This document shows, piece after piece, positions 17,236 to 25,795 of a DNA stretch of 64,000 nucleotides. The DNA lies in contig NZ_FXAJ01000007.1 of assembly GCF_900177535.1 (NCBI RefSeq), forward strand, positions 124,001 through 188,000, read 5' to 3'. A model generated the notes under the pieces. That model ran no database searches, was not told the origin of the DNA, and was given only the letters and a program-made list of their open reading frames with translations. The translations under genes and the position numbers were made by a program. Numbering within the stretch: position 1 is the first letter of the stretch; every line of letters begins with the position of its first letter. Source of the stretch: Priestia filamentosa (GTDB lineage Bacteria > Bacillota > Bacilli > Bacillales > Bacillaceae_H).

Positions 17236-18134
17236 AAAAAATACCCCTCTCATCAATGGAAATCATCTTTTGAAACCTCATTTCTCCTAACAATTCTAGT
17301 AAGATGATACACATTTACTTACATACAGTGTTTTTTCTTAGTAATGGCATTCCCATTCATCAATAGATTCTCCTATTCCCCCTCACCTTTTTTCATATTT
17401 CTAGCAATATCACTTAATAAAACACTTTAAATTTAACTAAATATTAATAATATTAAGATAATTCACTCACAAAAATTTAACATTAGACAGTGTGTTAAGG
17501 ATTTCGGTTCCACCATCATACACTGAGATGTTTTCCCATTATGTAAATTGATCATAATTACCTTGAAATCTAAACATTTTATCCGTGGTCTTTATAAATA
17601 ATTGGTATATTAATAGTGTTAAGAAAATAATGGTGAGGTTGAGATAGAAAATGAAGTAAAGTAATAGATAAAAAAAACGATTTTACTCTATTAAGGAAAT
17701 CGTTTTAGACATTCAATATGATAAAACGTATGTTTCGTCTTCAAAATTCACATTTAAGAGTAGTAAGGATCGGTAAAAGAATGGTCCTAATCCCTTCATT
17801 CTATTACCTATGCACCTATTAATGGCTCTTAAGCAAAGAAAAGCAACCATAATGTATATAATTAAATGATTTTTTTCCATGTTAGAACCTTATTGGTTTT
17901 CATCGTATCCTCTTATGTATGAAATGTTGTACTTATTTAAAATAAAAATTAAATTCAATAGAGCTGATACAAAAGAATAGATTGGTATCCTTTTGTATCA
18001 GTATATTTTATATTCATCTTACAACTCATATCATTGTTTGCATGATAGAGAGAACAATGTACATCATCTGTTTTGATTTCCTCTTCATTTCTACTACTTT
18101 TTAAGATCTTTTAACTACGATTACTTCTACGTTA
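17236..18134. other. Long intergenic region with two hairpins
   Basis: About 900 bases with no credible gene. Apart from the promoter at 17455-17499 it holds two inverted repeats: AAAACGATTT/AAATCGTTTT at 17674-17706, which is followed on the minus strand by seven T and looks like a terminator, and CTGATACAAAAG/CTTTTGTATCAG at 17964-18001, which has no T-run. Both could end the aminotransferase transcript. Short open frames here lack ribosome binding sites. Confidence 0.6.
17455..17499 (-). promoter_or_regulatory. Predicted regulated promoter of the AGCS symporter (shared box, site 3)
   Basis: Plus-strand CATTAGACAGTGTGTTAAG at 17481-17499 (one base longer than the other sites), then 20 bases, then TATCTT as -10 at 17460-17455. 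Same -10 sequence and spacing as site 2. A leader of about 210 bases would precede the symporter start. Confidence 0.6.
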
Positions 18135-19475
18135 TTACAATTGAGCTATGCTCTCTTTTAACGTTTTAACAATAAACATAAAGTCTTCTTCCGTAATACT
18201 TAAAGGAGGAGATAGCTGTAGTATGTTATTATACCCCGCAACGGTGTCGCCGTTTTTACCAACAATCAATCCCTTTTCCTTGCACCTATTGATAACTTGA
18301 TTTATCTTTGTTATTTCAATTGGTTCTTTCGTTTGTTTATTTTTTACGAATTCAATTCCTAAAAGCAGTCCCTTGCCACGAATATCTCCTACGTTTGGAT
18401 GTTCTTTTACATCCTCTAATTCAACTAATAAGCGCTCACCTAATTCTCTAGAGCGTTCAATAAGGTTTTCATTTTCTATAATTTCTAGGTTTTTCAGTGC
18501 TAGAGCACAAGCAGCTGGGTTTCCTCCAAATGTATTAACGTGACGGAAACGATCATAATCCTCACTACCCATATATGCTTCATAAATTTCTCTTTTGACT
18601 GCTGTGGCAGACAAAGGAAGATAAGCACTTGTAAGCCCCTTTGCCATTGTAATGATATCTGGTTGAACTCCATAGTTCATAAATCCAAATGGTTTACCCG
18701 TTCGACCAAAGCCACATATAACCTCATCACAAATAAGCAACGCACCGTGGTCTTCACAAATTTCTTTCACTTTCGCCATGTATAAATCTGGAGGCATTAA
18801 AATGCCACCGCCCGTAATAATTGGCTCCATAATGACACCCGCAACCGTTTGACTTAATTCCCATGTCATCACACGATCAATTTCCCTGGCACTTGAAAGT
18901 GTATTAATATCCTCTGGATTTCGATACGTATCAGGGGGTGCTACGTGTAAAAAGCCTTGTCCTAATGGTTCATATTTGTACTTACGTTGTGCTTGACCTG
19001 TTGCAGCAAGTGCCCCCATTGAATTTCCGTGGTAAGCACGGTATCGTGAAATAAATTTATAACGTGCATAATCTCCTTTTTGCTGATGATACTGACGAGC
19101 AATCTTAAAGGCTGTTTCATTTGCTTCTGATCCACTATTCGAAAAGAAAATAACATAATCGCCGCCAAGCCATTCATTTAACTTTTCAGCAAGTTTTATC
19201 GCCGGAATATGACTTTGAGTTAAAGGGAAATAGGGCATTTCTTCAAGCTGTTCATACGCTGCTTTTGCAAGTTCTTTTCGACCATATCCAACATTCACAC
19301 ACCAAAGACCAGACATCCCATCTAAGTAACGGTTTCCATTAATATCCGTTACCCAAGCTCCTTCTGCTTTGTTAATAATGAGATTTGAAGGATTTGCACT
19401 TGCCCCTTTCATAGCATGCCAAAGGTACTTTTCATCTGTTTCTTGTAAGCTTTTCATTCCTTCTGTTACTTGCAC
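18135..19475 (-). CDS. Class III omega-amino acid:pyruvate aminotransferase
   Basis: PLP enzyme of about 446 aa. Motifs: YLDGMSGLWCVNVGYG, SNSGSEANETAFKIARQYH, LLICDEVICGFGRTGKPFG, and the PLP lysine in ITMAKGLTSAYLPLSA. This is the layout of beta-alanine:pyruvate and related transaminases. Together with the adjacent CoA-acylating semialdehyde dehydrogenase it would convert beta-alanine (or beta-aminoisobutyrate) to acetyl- or propionyl-CoA. The product alanine could be recycled by Ald. GTG at 19475 has GGAG nine bases upstream; the frame also allows ATG at 19490. It lies 45 bases after the dehydrogenase gene in the same operon. Confidence 0.9.
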   Translation of the reverse strand: MQVTEGMKSLQETDEKYLWHAMKGASANPSNLIINKAEGAWVTDINGNRYLDGMSGLWCVNVGYGRKELAKAAYEQLEEMPYFPLTQSHIPAIKLAEKLNEWLGGDYVIFFSNSGSEANETAFKIARQYHQQKGDYARYKFISRYRAYHGNSMGALAATGQAQRKYKYEPLGQGFLHVAPPDTYRNPEDINTLSSAREIDRVMTWELSQTVAGVIMEPIITGGGILMPPDLYMAKVKEICEDHGALLICDEVICGFGRTGKPFGFMNYGVQPDIITMAKGLTSAYLPLSATAVKREIYEAYMGSEDYDRFRHVNTFGGNPAACALALKNLEIIENENLIERSRELGERLLVELEDVKEHPNVGDIRGKGLLLGIEFVKNKQTKEPIEITKINQVINRCKEKGLIVGKNGDTVAGYNNILQLSPPLSITEEDFMFIVKTLKESIAQL

Positions 19476-19520
19476 AATAATCAACTCCATTCTACCTTTT
19501 TATAATTTTATATACTTACC

Positions 19521-20978
19521 TTAATAGCGAGCAGTAAGCATTTTTTTACGAGTATAGAATTCTACGCCATCTTTACCATTAGCATGAAGATCGCCATAGA
19601 AAGATTTCTTATAACCTGAGAATGGGAAGAATGCCATTGGAGCTGGAACGCCTAGATTTACACCTAGCATACCTGCATCGATTTCTTCACGAAATTCACG
19701 AATCGCTTTAGCACTATCACTATATAAGCAAGCACCATTAGCAAATTCAGATTTATTTGTGAGCTCAATGGCTTCTTTTAAAGTATCTACCCGAACAATC
19801 GATAAGACAGGAGCAAAGATTTCCTCTTGCCAAATTTTCATTTGGGTCTGTACATTGTCAAAGATTGTCGGTCCTACAAAATAACCTTGTTCATTTTCCA
19901 CGTCTGTTCTTCCATCACGAATGAGAGAAGCTCCTTCATTTTCACCTAACTCAATATACTTCAGCGTACGTTTCTTATGTTCTTCACGAATGACTGGTCC
20001 AAGGAATACACCTTCATCTATGCCGTTTCCCATCTTGATTTCGTCTGCTGCTTCCTTTAATCGATTGACTAATTGATCTGCTACTTCTCCCACAGCGACG
20101 ACAACCGAAGCTGCCATACAACGCTCTCCCGCAGATCCAAACGCAGCACCAATAATATTATCTACCGTAATCTCTAGATCAGCATCTGGCATCACAATGG
20201 AATGATTCTTTGCACCAGCAAGAGCTTGTACACGTTTACCATTAGCAGCTGCTCTTTTATAGATATATTCAGCTACAGGTTGAGAACCAACGAAAGATAC
20301 AGCCTTTATATCCTCATTATCTAAGATGCCGTTTACCACATCGTGGGCTCCATGGACGATATTTAATACGCCATCCGGAAGTCCTGCTTCTTGAAACAAT
20401 TCAGCTAAGCGATTCGCCAATAATGGTGTTCTTTCAGATGGCTTTAATACAAACGTATTTCCGCACGCAATAGCAAGTGGGAACATCCAGCACGGCACCA
20501 TCATAGGGAAGTTAAATGGCGTTATTCCTCCAATTACACCAATCGGATAGCGATACATTCCAGATTCAACGCCAGTAGCAATATCAGGGAGTTGCTCACC
20601 CATCATTAAAGTTGGTGCTCCTGCCGCAAATTCCACACATTCAATTCCACGCAAGACTTCTCCATAAGCTTCGTTGTAGCTCTTTCCGTTTTCTAAAGTA
20701 ACAAGCTTTGCTAACTCACCCCAATGTTCAACTAATAATTGTTGATAACGAAACAGAATACGAGCACGCTTAGGAACAGAAACCTTTTTCCACTTTTTAA
20801 AAGCCTCTTTAGCAACAGAAACAGCATGATCTAATTCCTGTTGAGTCGAGAAAGGGACACGAGCTATAATTTCTCCTGTAGCTGGATTAGGAACTTCTTC
20901 TATTTGTTGAGTTTGAGATTCTATCCATTCTCCTCCTATGTAGTTCTTTAATGTTTGAATAGTTTTTGTTGATTCCAT
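19521..20978 (-). CDS. mmsA: CoA-acylating methylmalonate-semialdehyde dehydrogenase
   Basis: About 485-aa ALDH of the MmsA/IolA type, which converts malonate or methylmalonate semialdehyde to acetyl-CoA or propionyl-CoA with NAD and CoA. Diagnostic features are [35 protein letters not shown] and the nucleophile in [12 protein letters not shown]. Next to an omega-aminotransferase, this points to beta-alanine or pyrimidine/valine by-product breakdown rather than inositol use, since no iol genes are nearby. The ATG at 20978 follows AGGAGGG by six bases. The promoter at 21023-21066 has the shared regulatory element abutting the -35 region. Confidence 0.92.
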   Translation of the reverse strand: MESTKTIQTLKNYIGGEWIESQTQQIEEVPNPATGEIIARVPFSTQQELDHAVSVAKEAFKKWKKVSVPKRARILFRYQQLLVEHWGELAKLVTLENGKSYNEAYGEVLRGIECVEFAAGAPTLMMGEQLPDIATGVESGMYRYPIGVIGGITPFNFPMMVPCWMFPLAIACGNTFVLKPSERTPLLANRLAELFQEAGLPDGVLNIVHGAHDVVNGILDNEDIKAVSFVGSQPVAEYIYKRAAANGKRVQALAGAKNHSIVMPDADLEITVDNIIGAAFGSAGERCMAASVVVAVGEVADQLVNRLKEAADEIKMGNGIDEGVFLGPVIREEHKKRTLKYIELGENEGASLIRDGRTDVENEQGYFVGPTIFDNVQTQMKIWQEEIFAPVLSIVRVDTLKEAIELTNKSEFANGACLYSDSAKAIREFREEIDAGMLGVNLGVPAPMAFFPFSGYKKSFYGDLHANGKDGVEFYTRKKMLTARY

Positions 20979-21022
20979 TAAAAACCCTCCTGTTTTCAAA
21001 ATATAAAAGATTGTTTGAACTT

Positions 21023-21066
21023 ATTATATTTTTCATAACCTCTTCTATCATTGGACACTGTGTAAA
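21023..21066 (-). promoter_or_regulatory. Predicted regulated promoter of mmsA-aminotransferase (shared box, site 4)
   Basis: Plus-strand CATTGGACACTGTGTAAA at 21049-21066, 20 bases, then a perfect minus-strand TATAAT at 21028-21023. The -35 position reads ATGATA, a poor match. The box is centred near -42 relative to the predicted start, typical of activators that contact polymerase at the -35 region. Confidence 0.7.
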
Positions 21067-21132
21067 ATATTCAGGCGGTTTTTTCTGCAATATAAGCTTT
21101 ATAATTTATAATTTTTTTACATGTTGTCATAT

Positions 21133-21163
21133 AAAAAAAGAAACCCTGTTCGTGGGTTTCTTT
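21133..21163 (-). terminator. Terminator of the PucR-family regulator gene
   Basis: On the minus strand AAAGAAACCC pairs with GGGTTTCTTT over a 7-base loop and runs into seven T. It separates the regulator transcript from the mmsA promoter. Confidence 0.9.
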
Positions 21164-21168
21164 ACAAA

Positions 21169-22794
21169 TTATGAAGATTTAAATTTAGAAATATATTCAT
21201 ATGAAAACTTAGATGCAGAAGCATATTCATAGGCAGAAATAGAAGCTTCAATTGCTTGGCGTTTATAAGGTTCCATAAAATCTCTTCCAATTAATTCGTA
21301 CAGCCGATCAAGTCGGTGGTAAAGTGTTTGACGAACAATATGAAGTTGTTCAGCTGTTTCTTTCTTTGCACCTTTACATTGCAAATATACTTTTAAAGTT
21401 TTTAATAATTCTCCATTATTTTGTTGATCATGTAGGAGAACAGGTCCTATATAATCATGAATAAACTCATGCAGAACCCCTTGACTATTAGCTGCCAAAA
21501 CAAGGCGGAAAATGTATAAGTCTTCATAAAAGTAATTAAGCAATTCGTTTGGCATCTTCTCGCGCAGACTCATTGTTTCCTTTGCAGTATGATAACTACT
21601 TTTAACATAATCTAAATTATTCACGAATTTTCCTACGCTAAACTCAAGGTGGGACAGTTTCTGTTTTTTGATAAACTCAGATCCTTTTAAATGGTCAATG
21701 ACTTCCTGTACTCTATATTTAAAATCGTTATCCTTACGATTGTTAAGAAGAATAAAAATAATTGTATCCTTCTCAATGTGTGTTAAGAGAAAAATTCCTT
21801 TACGTTCGAAAATAGAACGAGTATATAATTTAAAATAATTAAATTCTGAAGTTACTTTATTTAGGTTCTCTGCCTTGCAAAGTAAGACAGTGCATCCGTT
21901 CGGTCTAAGGTTAGGATCGATTTCTAAAAGATATTTATGGATTTGCTCTTCACTATTTTTGCCCGCCAACCAGGTTCGAACCCATTCCCCTTCTTCCGTT
22001 TTTCTTTGTTCTTCAATATAGAGTTCACGCAGAAGACTTTGAGCTAATGCTATAGCACTACGATCTAGAATTAGAGAGTCAAATTCGGTAATTTCCTCTC
22101 TTTCTGAAACAATAAATAAATCCGCAAAAGTATGATCTAAAGCTTGTACAGATTGATGAGCAATATGTAGATTTGAGGTAACTTCCCCTGTTTGAAGAGC
22201 TTGAAGTATTTTTTCTTGTTCCATAGGGGTTTTTCTAGGAATGACTTGGATTTCACCTTGATTAGAAATGTAGAATACAGTTACTTTTAAATAACCATGT
22301 AAAAATTCCAAAATCTTTTTATGGGGATCAGGAGAGAGAAGTAATTGATTTAAATTGCTTGAATACTCCTCTAAATCTTCAAGTATTTGATAATGTTTTT
22401 TGATTAATAAACTATGAACCTCTTGGGTAATATCAATAAATTTTACTTTTTTAAAGAAAACGATGATTGGGAAATCATAGGAATTAGCTAAATCTATAAT
22501 CTTTTGAGGAATTTTTGATATGTAAGTTCCTAGTTCTATACACAGTCCAGCAGCATTAGCATTAATAGATTGCTGAACTAACGAGTAAAAGGAGTTATGA
22601 TCCTCTTTCCACCCTACTCCCGTAGAAAGGATAAGTTCATTACCATGTAAAAGGTTTTGAATAGATGTTACTTCTAAAACATGAACCCACCTAATAAGTC
22701 GATGGATACCAGCTTCTCCCCCTATTACTTTTGCATCTTCAAAATGTTGAGTTTGTAAAATTTCCTGTACCGACAATTTCCCCTCAAAATTCAT
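21169..22794 (-). CDS. PucR-family transcriptional regulator
   Basis: 541 aa. The N-terminal PucR ligand-binding domain starts LSVQEILQTQHFEDAKVIGG and includes the NELILSTGVG motif. A central GGDEF-like/CdaR region follows, and the C-terminal helix-turn-helix contains KETAEQLHIVRQTLYHRLDRL. Family members such as B. subtilis PucR, PutR and AdeR activate purine, proline or alanine catabolism when their amino-acid or metabolite ligand is present. It lies at the head of the catabolic block and has its own terminator. It is the best candidate to bind the 18-bp element at five promoters; two sites also fit the WWWCNTTGG half of the published PucR box as I recall it. The ligand is unknown. Confidence 0.9.
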   Translation of the reverse strand: MNFEGKLSVQEILQTQHFEDAKVIGGEAGIHRLIRWVHVLEVTSIQNLLHGNELILSTGVGWKEDHNSFYSLVQQSINANAAGLCIELGTYISKIPQKIIDLANSYDFPIIVFFKKVKFIDITQEVHSLLIKKHYQILEDLEEYSSNLNQLLLSPDPHKKILEFLHGYLKVTVFYISNQGEIQVIPRKTPMEQEKILQALQTGEVTSNLHIAHQSVQALDHTFADLFIVSEREEITEFDSLILDRSAIALAQSLLRELYIEEQRKTEEGEWVRTWLAGKNSEEQIHKYLLEIDPNLRPNGCTVLLCKAENLNKVTSEFNYFKLYTRSIFERKGIFLLTHIEKDTIIFILLNNRKDNDFKYRVQEVIDHLKGSEFIKKQKLSHLEFSVGKFVNNLDYVKSSYHTAKETMSLREKMPNELLNYFYEDLYIFRLVLAANSQGVLHEFIHDYIGPVLLHDQQNNGELLKTLKVYLQCKGAKKETAEQLHIVRQTLYHRLDRLYELIGRDFMEPYKRQAIEASISAYEYASASKFSYEYISKFKSS

Positions 22795-23241
22795 TGAAAT
22801 CCCCCCTTGATTAATATCTCAAAACATAGAATAAGTTCGTATAACTTGTATGAATTTTTAGAATTTTAAACTTGTACTATTCTTCATGTTCATACGACTA
22901 AATGTTTTATAGCTATTTTGAATTTAATATGATTTAGATATTTATTATATTAATAAATTTCTATACATATTCAACACAGAGGGCATATGTTCTAACACAC
23001 TTTCTAAATACACCCCACTAACTCTTTAAATAAAAGAATTTCATTATTAAAACAGGATGCTTATCAATATAAATTATACAGCTTAAATTTAATTAAAAGC
23101 GCTTACAATTTATATTTTAAAATAACAATAAAGCTTTATATCTCTATTCAAAAGGAATACATATTGATTTATTTAATTGATCCATTCATTGTTAATAGCC
23201 CTTATAGAGTCAATGAATTATTTCTAGTATAACTTGACTAT
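22795..23241. other. Intergenic region between divergent regulators
   Basis: Very AT-rich, about 450 bases, with no open frame carrying a ribosome binding site. It must hold the PucR-family gene promoter, but no convincing -35/-10 pair stood out on the minus strand. Confidence 0.5.
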
Positions 23242-23292
23242 TTCACATTAGTAAAATGAATGTTTATAATATAATACATAAGAATAACTTAT
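23242..23292 (+). promoter_or_regulatory. Promoter and LysR-type operator of the LysR gene
   Basis: TTCACA at 23242-23247, 17 bases, TATAAT at 23265-23270. ATAAG-N5-CTTAT at 23278-23292 is a T-N11-A dyad lying at the predicted transcription start. Placement just past the -10 suggests autorepression. The gltC promoter (56628-56684) has the same hexamers and spacing with its box in the same place. Confidence 0.6.
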
Positions 23293-23308
23293 ATAAAAGG
23301 AGAATATC

Positions 23309-24190
23309 ATGACCTTAAGTAGATTTGAAGTCTTTTACACGATCGTGCAATGCGGTAGTTTAACAAAAGCTGCAGAGATATTAAAGTTAACACAACCTGG
23401 CATAAGTCACGCTATTACGAGTCTTGAAAATGAGTTAGGCTTTTCTTTAATTACTCGAAATCGGTCAGGTATTCATTTAACACATAATGGTGAACATATG
23501 CTTCCATATATTCGTGATATTCTAATTTTAAATAATACAATTAAGCAGGAAGCTGCAGCAATAAATGGATTAGAAGTTGGAGTAGTAAGAGTAGGCTCAT
23601 TTACTAGTGTTGCCACTCAATGGTTGCCCTATATCATAAAAGAGTTTCAAGATGATTATGAGGGTATTGAAATAAAATTACTTGAAGGGGATTATTCTAC
23701 ATTAGAAAAGTGGATTTCAACAGGCATAATTGATTGTAGTTTCCTTGTTTCACCTTCATCTAAGTCTTTTGAATTTCGACCATTGAAAAAAGATAAAATG
23801 GTTTGTATCCTGTCAAACGAGCACCCTCTTTCTAGACAAGATAAAATCTCTTTTGAGCAAATAGAAAGAGAACCCCTCATCATGCCTAAAGAATCTTGGG
23901 ATAATGAGACACGTCAGATTTTCCGGGAAAATAACATCAAGCCCAAGGTGAAATTTGAAGTTTCCGATGATCAAGCCATTATGGCGATGGTCCAAAATAA
24001 TTTAGGTATTAGTGTCCGCCCAGAAATGACGCTAACTCATATTCCTGATAATGTGCATGTTGCTAAGTTAGAGAAAGATTGTTTTCGGCTTATCGGTATC
24101 GCTGCTAAGCCCAACAGTTCTCCCGCAACTAAAACATTTATCAAGTATGTTTATTCGTGGGTAGAAAAACATCATTTTTTAGATATTTGA
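23309..24190 (+). CDS. LysR-family transcriptional regulator
   Basis: 293 aa. The N-terminal winged helix-turn-helix is SLTKAAEILKLTQPGISHAI..LENELGF, and the effector-binding domain runs from about residue 90 (GVVRVGSF) to the end. AAGGAG lies six bases before the ATG. It is transcribed away from the PucR-family gene and next to no plus-strand partner, so its target is not evident. It could act on the catabolic block to the left or only on itself through the dyad at 23278-23292. Confidence 0.9.
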   Translation: MTLSRFEVFYTIVQCGSLTKAAEILKLTQPGISHAITSLENELGFSLITRNRSGIHLTHNGEHMLPYIRDILILNNTIKQEAAAINGLEVGVVRVGSFTSVATQWLPYIIKEFQDDYEGIEIKLLEGDYSTLEKWISTGIIDCSFLVSPSSKSFEFRPLKKDKMVCILSNEHPLSRQDKISFEQIEREPLIMPKESWDNETRQIFRENNIKPKVKFEVSDDQAIMAMVQNNLGISVRPEMTLTHIPDNVHVAKLEKDCFRLIGIAAKPNSSPATKTFIKYVYSWVEKHHFLDI

Positions 24191-24292
24191 TTTTACAGAT
24201 ATTAATAGTTGTATTCTTCTTAGGAAAGGAACCTAACATTATTACTATATTTTTTATAACTAAATGAAGTGAAAAGCACGATCATTACGTCC

Positions 24293-24436
24293 TTAATATT
24301 TATTTAAAAGCTCGTAACGTTTTTCAATACGCTTTTCAATCTTTTCCAAAGCTTGCTTATCTTGAAGTAATGCCTCCCTGTTTTCTTTTACTAATTCTTT
24401 AAACGTCTTTTTATTTTTAAGTTGTCTATTTATCAT
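24293..24436 (-). CDS. FbpB-like small basic protein
   Basis: 47-aa, highly charged, helical protein (MINRQLKNKKTFKELV, KQALEKIEKRIEKRY, ending LLNKY). Length and pattern match the FbpB family of Fur-regulated small basic proteins, which in B. subtilis help the FsrA small RNA spare iron. AAGGAG lies eight bases before the ATG. No convincing Fur box is seen close by. It follows the YolD-like gene at 24522-24704 and may share its promoter, which would place it under the amino-acid regulon rather than Fur; that is inference. Confidence 0.7.
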   Translation of the reverse strand: MINRQLKNKKTFKELVKENREALLQDKQALEKIEKRIEKRYELLNKY

Positions 24437-24521
24437 CTCAGTCTCCTTATGTTTTATAGAAAATGCTTATGAAATCATAACTTTAGGCTTACTTATTTTA
24501 TTAGCTTCATAAAGATAAAAA

Positions 24522-24704
24522 TTAACAAATTTCTTTTATTTCAAATAAAGAAATAGAATAGATTTGCTGATTTTTATCTTTTATAAAAAGGGTTTGTTGA
24601 GACAAGTCTAGCTGATGAACCTTTCCTTTACACGTTTGTAAGAGTCCATTTCTACAATAAATAACGGTAAGTGAATGTTTGCTCGTGAGTTTTTTTAAAA
24701 ACAT
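24522..24704 (-). CDS. Short YolD-like domain protein
   Basis: 60 aa. The core, LTVIYCRNGLLQTCKGKV.QLD followed by QTLFIKD....IYSISLFEIKEI, matches the small beta-barrel part of YolD proteins (compare the gene at 2709-3041) but lacks their N-terminal MKDRG-type segment. AAAAAGGAGAGATAT precedes the ATG. It has the shared catabolic box (site 5) and a perfect TATAAT upstream and is followed by the FbpB-like gene. Function unknown; it may instead be a general Sm-like small domain protein. Confidence 0.6.
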   Translation of the reverse strand: MFLKKLTSKHSLTVIYCRNGLLQTCKGKVHQLDLSQQTLFIKDKNQQIYSISLFEIKEIC

Positions 24705-24766
24705 CTATATCTCTCCTTTTTGTTGCATTAGTCACTATTCTTTTGATTTTCAACCTCTTCAAACAA

Positions 24767-24810
24767 ATTATATTTTTAATACCCTGTTTTATCATTAGAC
24801 TGTATGTAAG
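24767..24810 (-). promoter_or_regulatory. Predicted regulated promoter of YolD-like/FbpB-like pair (shared box, site 5)
   Basis: Plus-strand CATTAGACTGTATGTAAG at 24793-24810, 20 bases, then minus-strand TATAAT at 24772-24767. The centre of the box differs from sites 2-4, but both ends and the -10 distance are the same. Confidence 0.5.
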
Positions 24811-24863
24811 TTTTTTCTAAGAATTCTTTCTACATTGTGACTGAAGTAATTAAAAAATAAGTT

Positions 24864-25064
24864 ATGAAAGTAAAAAACACAAAGAAAATTCTAAATAATG
24901 ATTCTTCAGCGTATTTAATTGCATTTCTAGTAGGTCTGTGTAAAAATAAGCATTTCAAAAAGGGTTTATTCCGCTTGATTGTTAGACCAAAAAGTGAAAA
25001 AGAAATTACTCACTCTGAATATGAAATAGCATTACTAAAGTTGGAAATACAGGAGTTGATATAG
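24864..25064 (+). CDS. Small hypothetical protein upstream of a GNAT gene
   Basis: 66-aa frame ending immediately before the ATG of the acetyltransferase at 25065. It contains a short hydrophobic stretch (SAYLIAFLVGL) and a basic middle. No good ribosome binding site precedes its ATG, and the AGGAG serving the next gene lies inside its last codons. I do not recognise a family; it may be a leader frame or not expressed. Confidence 0.3.
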   Translation: MKVKNTKKILNNDSSAYLIAFLVGLCKNKHFKKGLFRLIVRPKSEKEITHSEYEIALLKLEIQELI

Positions 25065-25607
25065 ATGATTACAGCTGAGAAAAACATAGTGAAATTTAAA
25101 GCAAAAGATGGACGTGAGGTGACTATTCGTCCTGCGCAAGCAAGTGATGCAGAGCACATTACAACGGCAGTCAGAGAAATTATTGAAGCTGGGGAATTTA
25201 TTCAAAAAGATGAACCACGTACAATTCAAGAAGAGCAAAATTTCATTGCGGAAGTAGAACAGAACAATCATATGTACGTTGTAGCTGAAGTAGAAGGAGA
25301 AGTGCTAGGTATTGCTCGTGTTCTAAGAGGCGAAATTAAAATGAAGCGTCATACAGGTCTCTTCCGTACATGGCTGATTTCCAAAGCACAAGGAATGGGG
25401 ATTGGCAAGCAATTTATGAACTATACACTAAATTGGTGTATAGAAAATAACCTTCATAAGCTATCCTTAACCGTTTTTGCTTCTAATGAGGTAGCATATC
25501 AATTATATAAAAAAGTTGGGTTCGAACAAGAAGGTATTATGAAAGAACAAGCCTATTTTCATAATGAATATGTAGATGAAATTTATATGTCTATCTTCTT
25601 TTCCTAA
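25065..25607 (+). CDS. GNAT family N-acetyltransferase
   Basis: 180 aa. Acetyl-CoA-binding motif A is RTWLISKAQGMGIGKQFMN, and motif B lies around NNLHKLSLTVFASNEVAYQLYKKVGFEQEG, giving a full single GNAT domain of normal length. AGGAG lies nine bases upstream of the ATG. The acceptor is unknown; YKKVGFEQEG-type members often acetylate protein N-termini or small amines. It ends at a shared bidirectional terminator. Confidence 0.9.
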   Translation: MITAEKNIVKFKAKDGREVTIRPAQASDAEHITTAVREIIEAGEFIQKDEPRTIQEEQNFIAEVEQNNHMYVVAEVEGEVLGIARVLRGEIKMKRHTGLFRTWLISKAQGMGIGKQFMNYTLNWCIENNLHKLSLTVFASNEVAYQLYKKVGFEQEGIMKEQAYFHNEYVDEIYMSIFFS

Positions 25608-25637
25608 GTGAAACAAACCTATTTTAATCAATTTATA

Positions 25638-25665
25638 AAGAAGACCCTTACGTTAAGGGTCTTCT
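25638..25665. terminator. Bidirectional terminator
   Basis: AAGAAGACCCTTA pairs with TAAGGGTCTTCTT with only a two-base centre, flanked by T-rich sequence. It ends the GNAT gene on the plus strand and the minus-strand remnant at 25668-25772. Confidence 0.85.
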
Positions 25666-25667
25666 TG

Positions 25668-25772
25668 TTATTTAAAAGGATTGAGAAAAAAGTCTTCCAA
25701 TGCCCTATAATTTTCTTGTTCAATTGTTTCATAGAAACGACGAACTAATTCTTCATTTGCTTGGACTGACAT
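25668..25772 (-). pseudogene. Truncated NTF2-like/SnoaL-like protein (N-terminal fragment)
   Basis: 34 codons reading MSVQANEELVRRFYETIEQE followed by NYRALEDFF. This is the typical first helix of SnoaL-like/ketosteroid isomerase-related proteins, which are normally 110-140 aa. Translation stops after LNPFK inside the downstream terminator, so only the N-terminus remains. A GGGAAG lies upstream of the ATG. Probably the remnant of a deletion. Confidence 0.5.
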
Positions 25773-25795
25773 TTTTATTTCTTCTTCCCTTTTAC

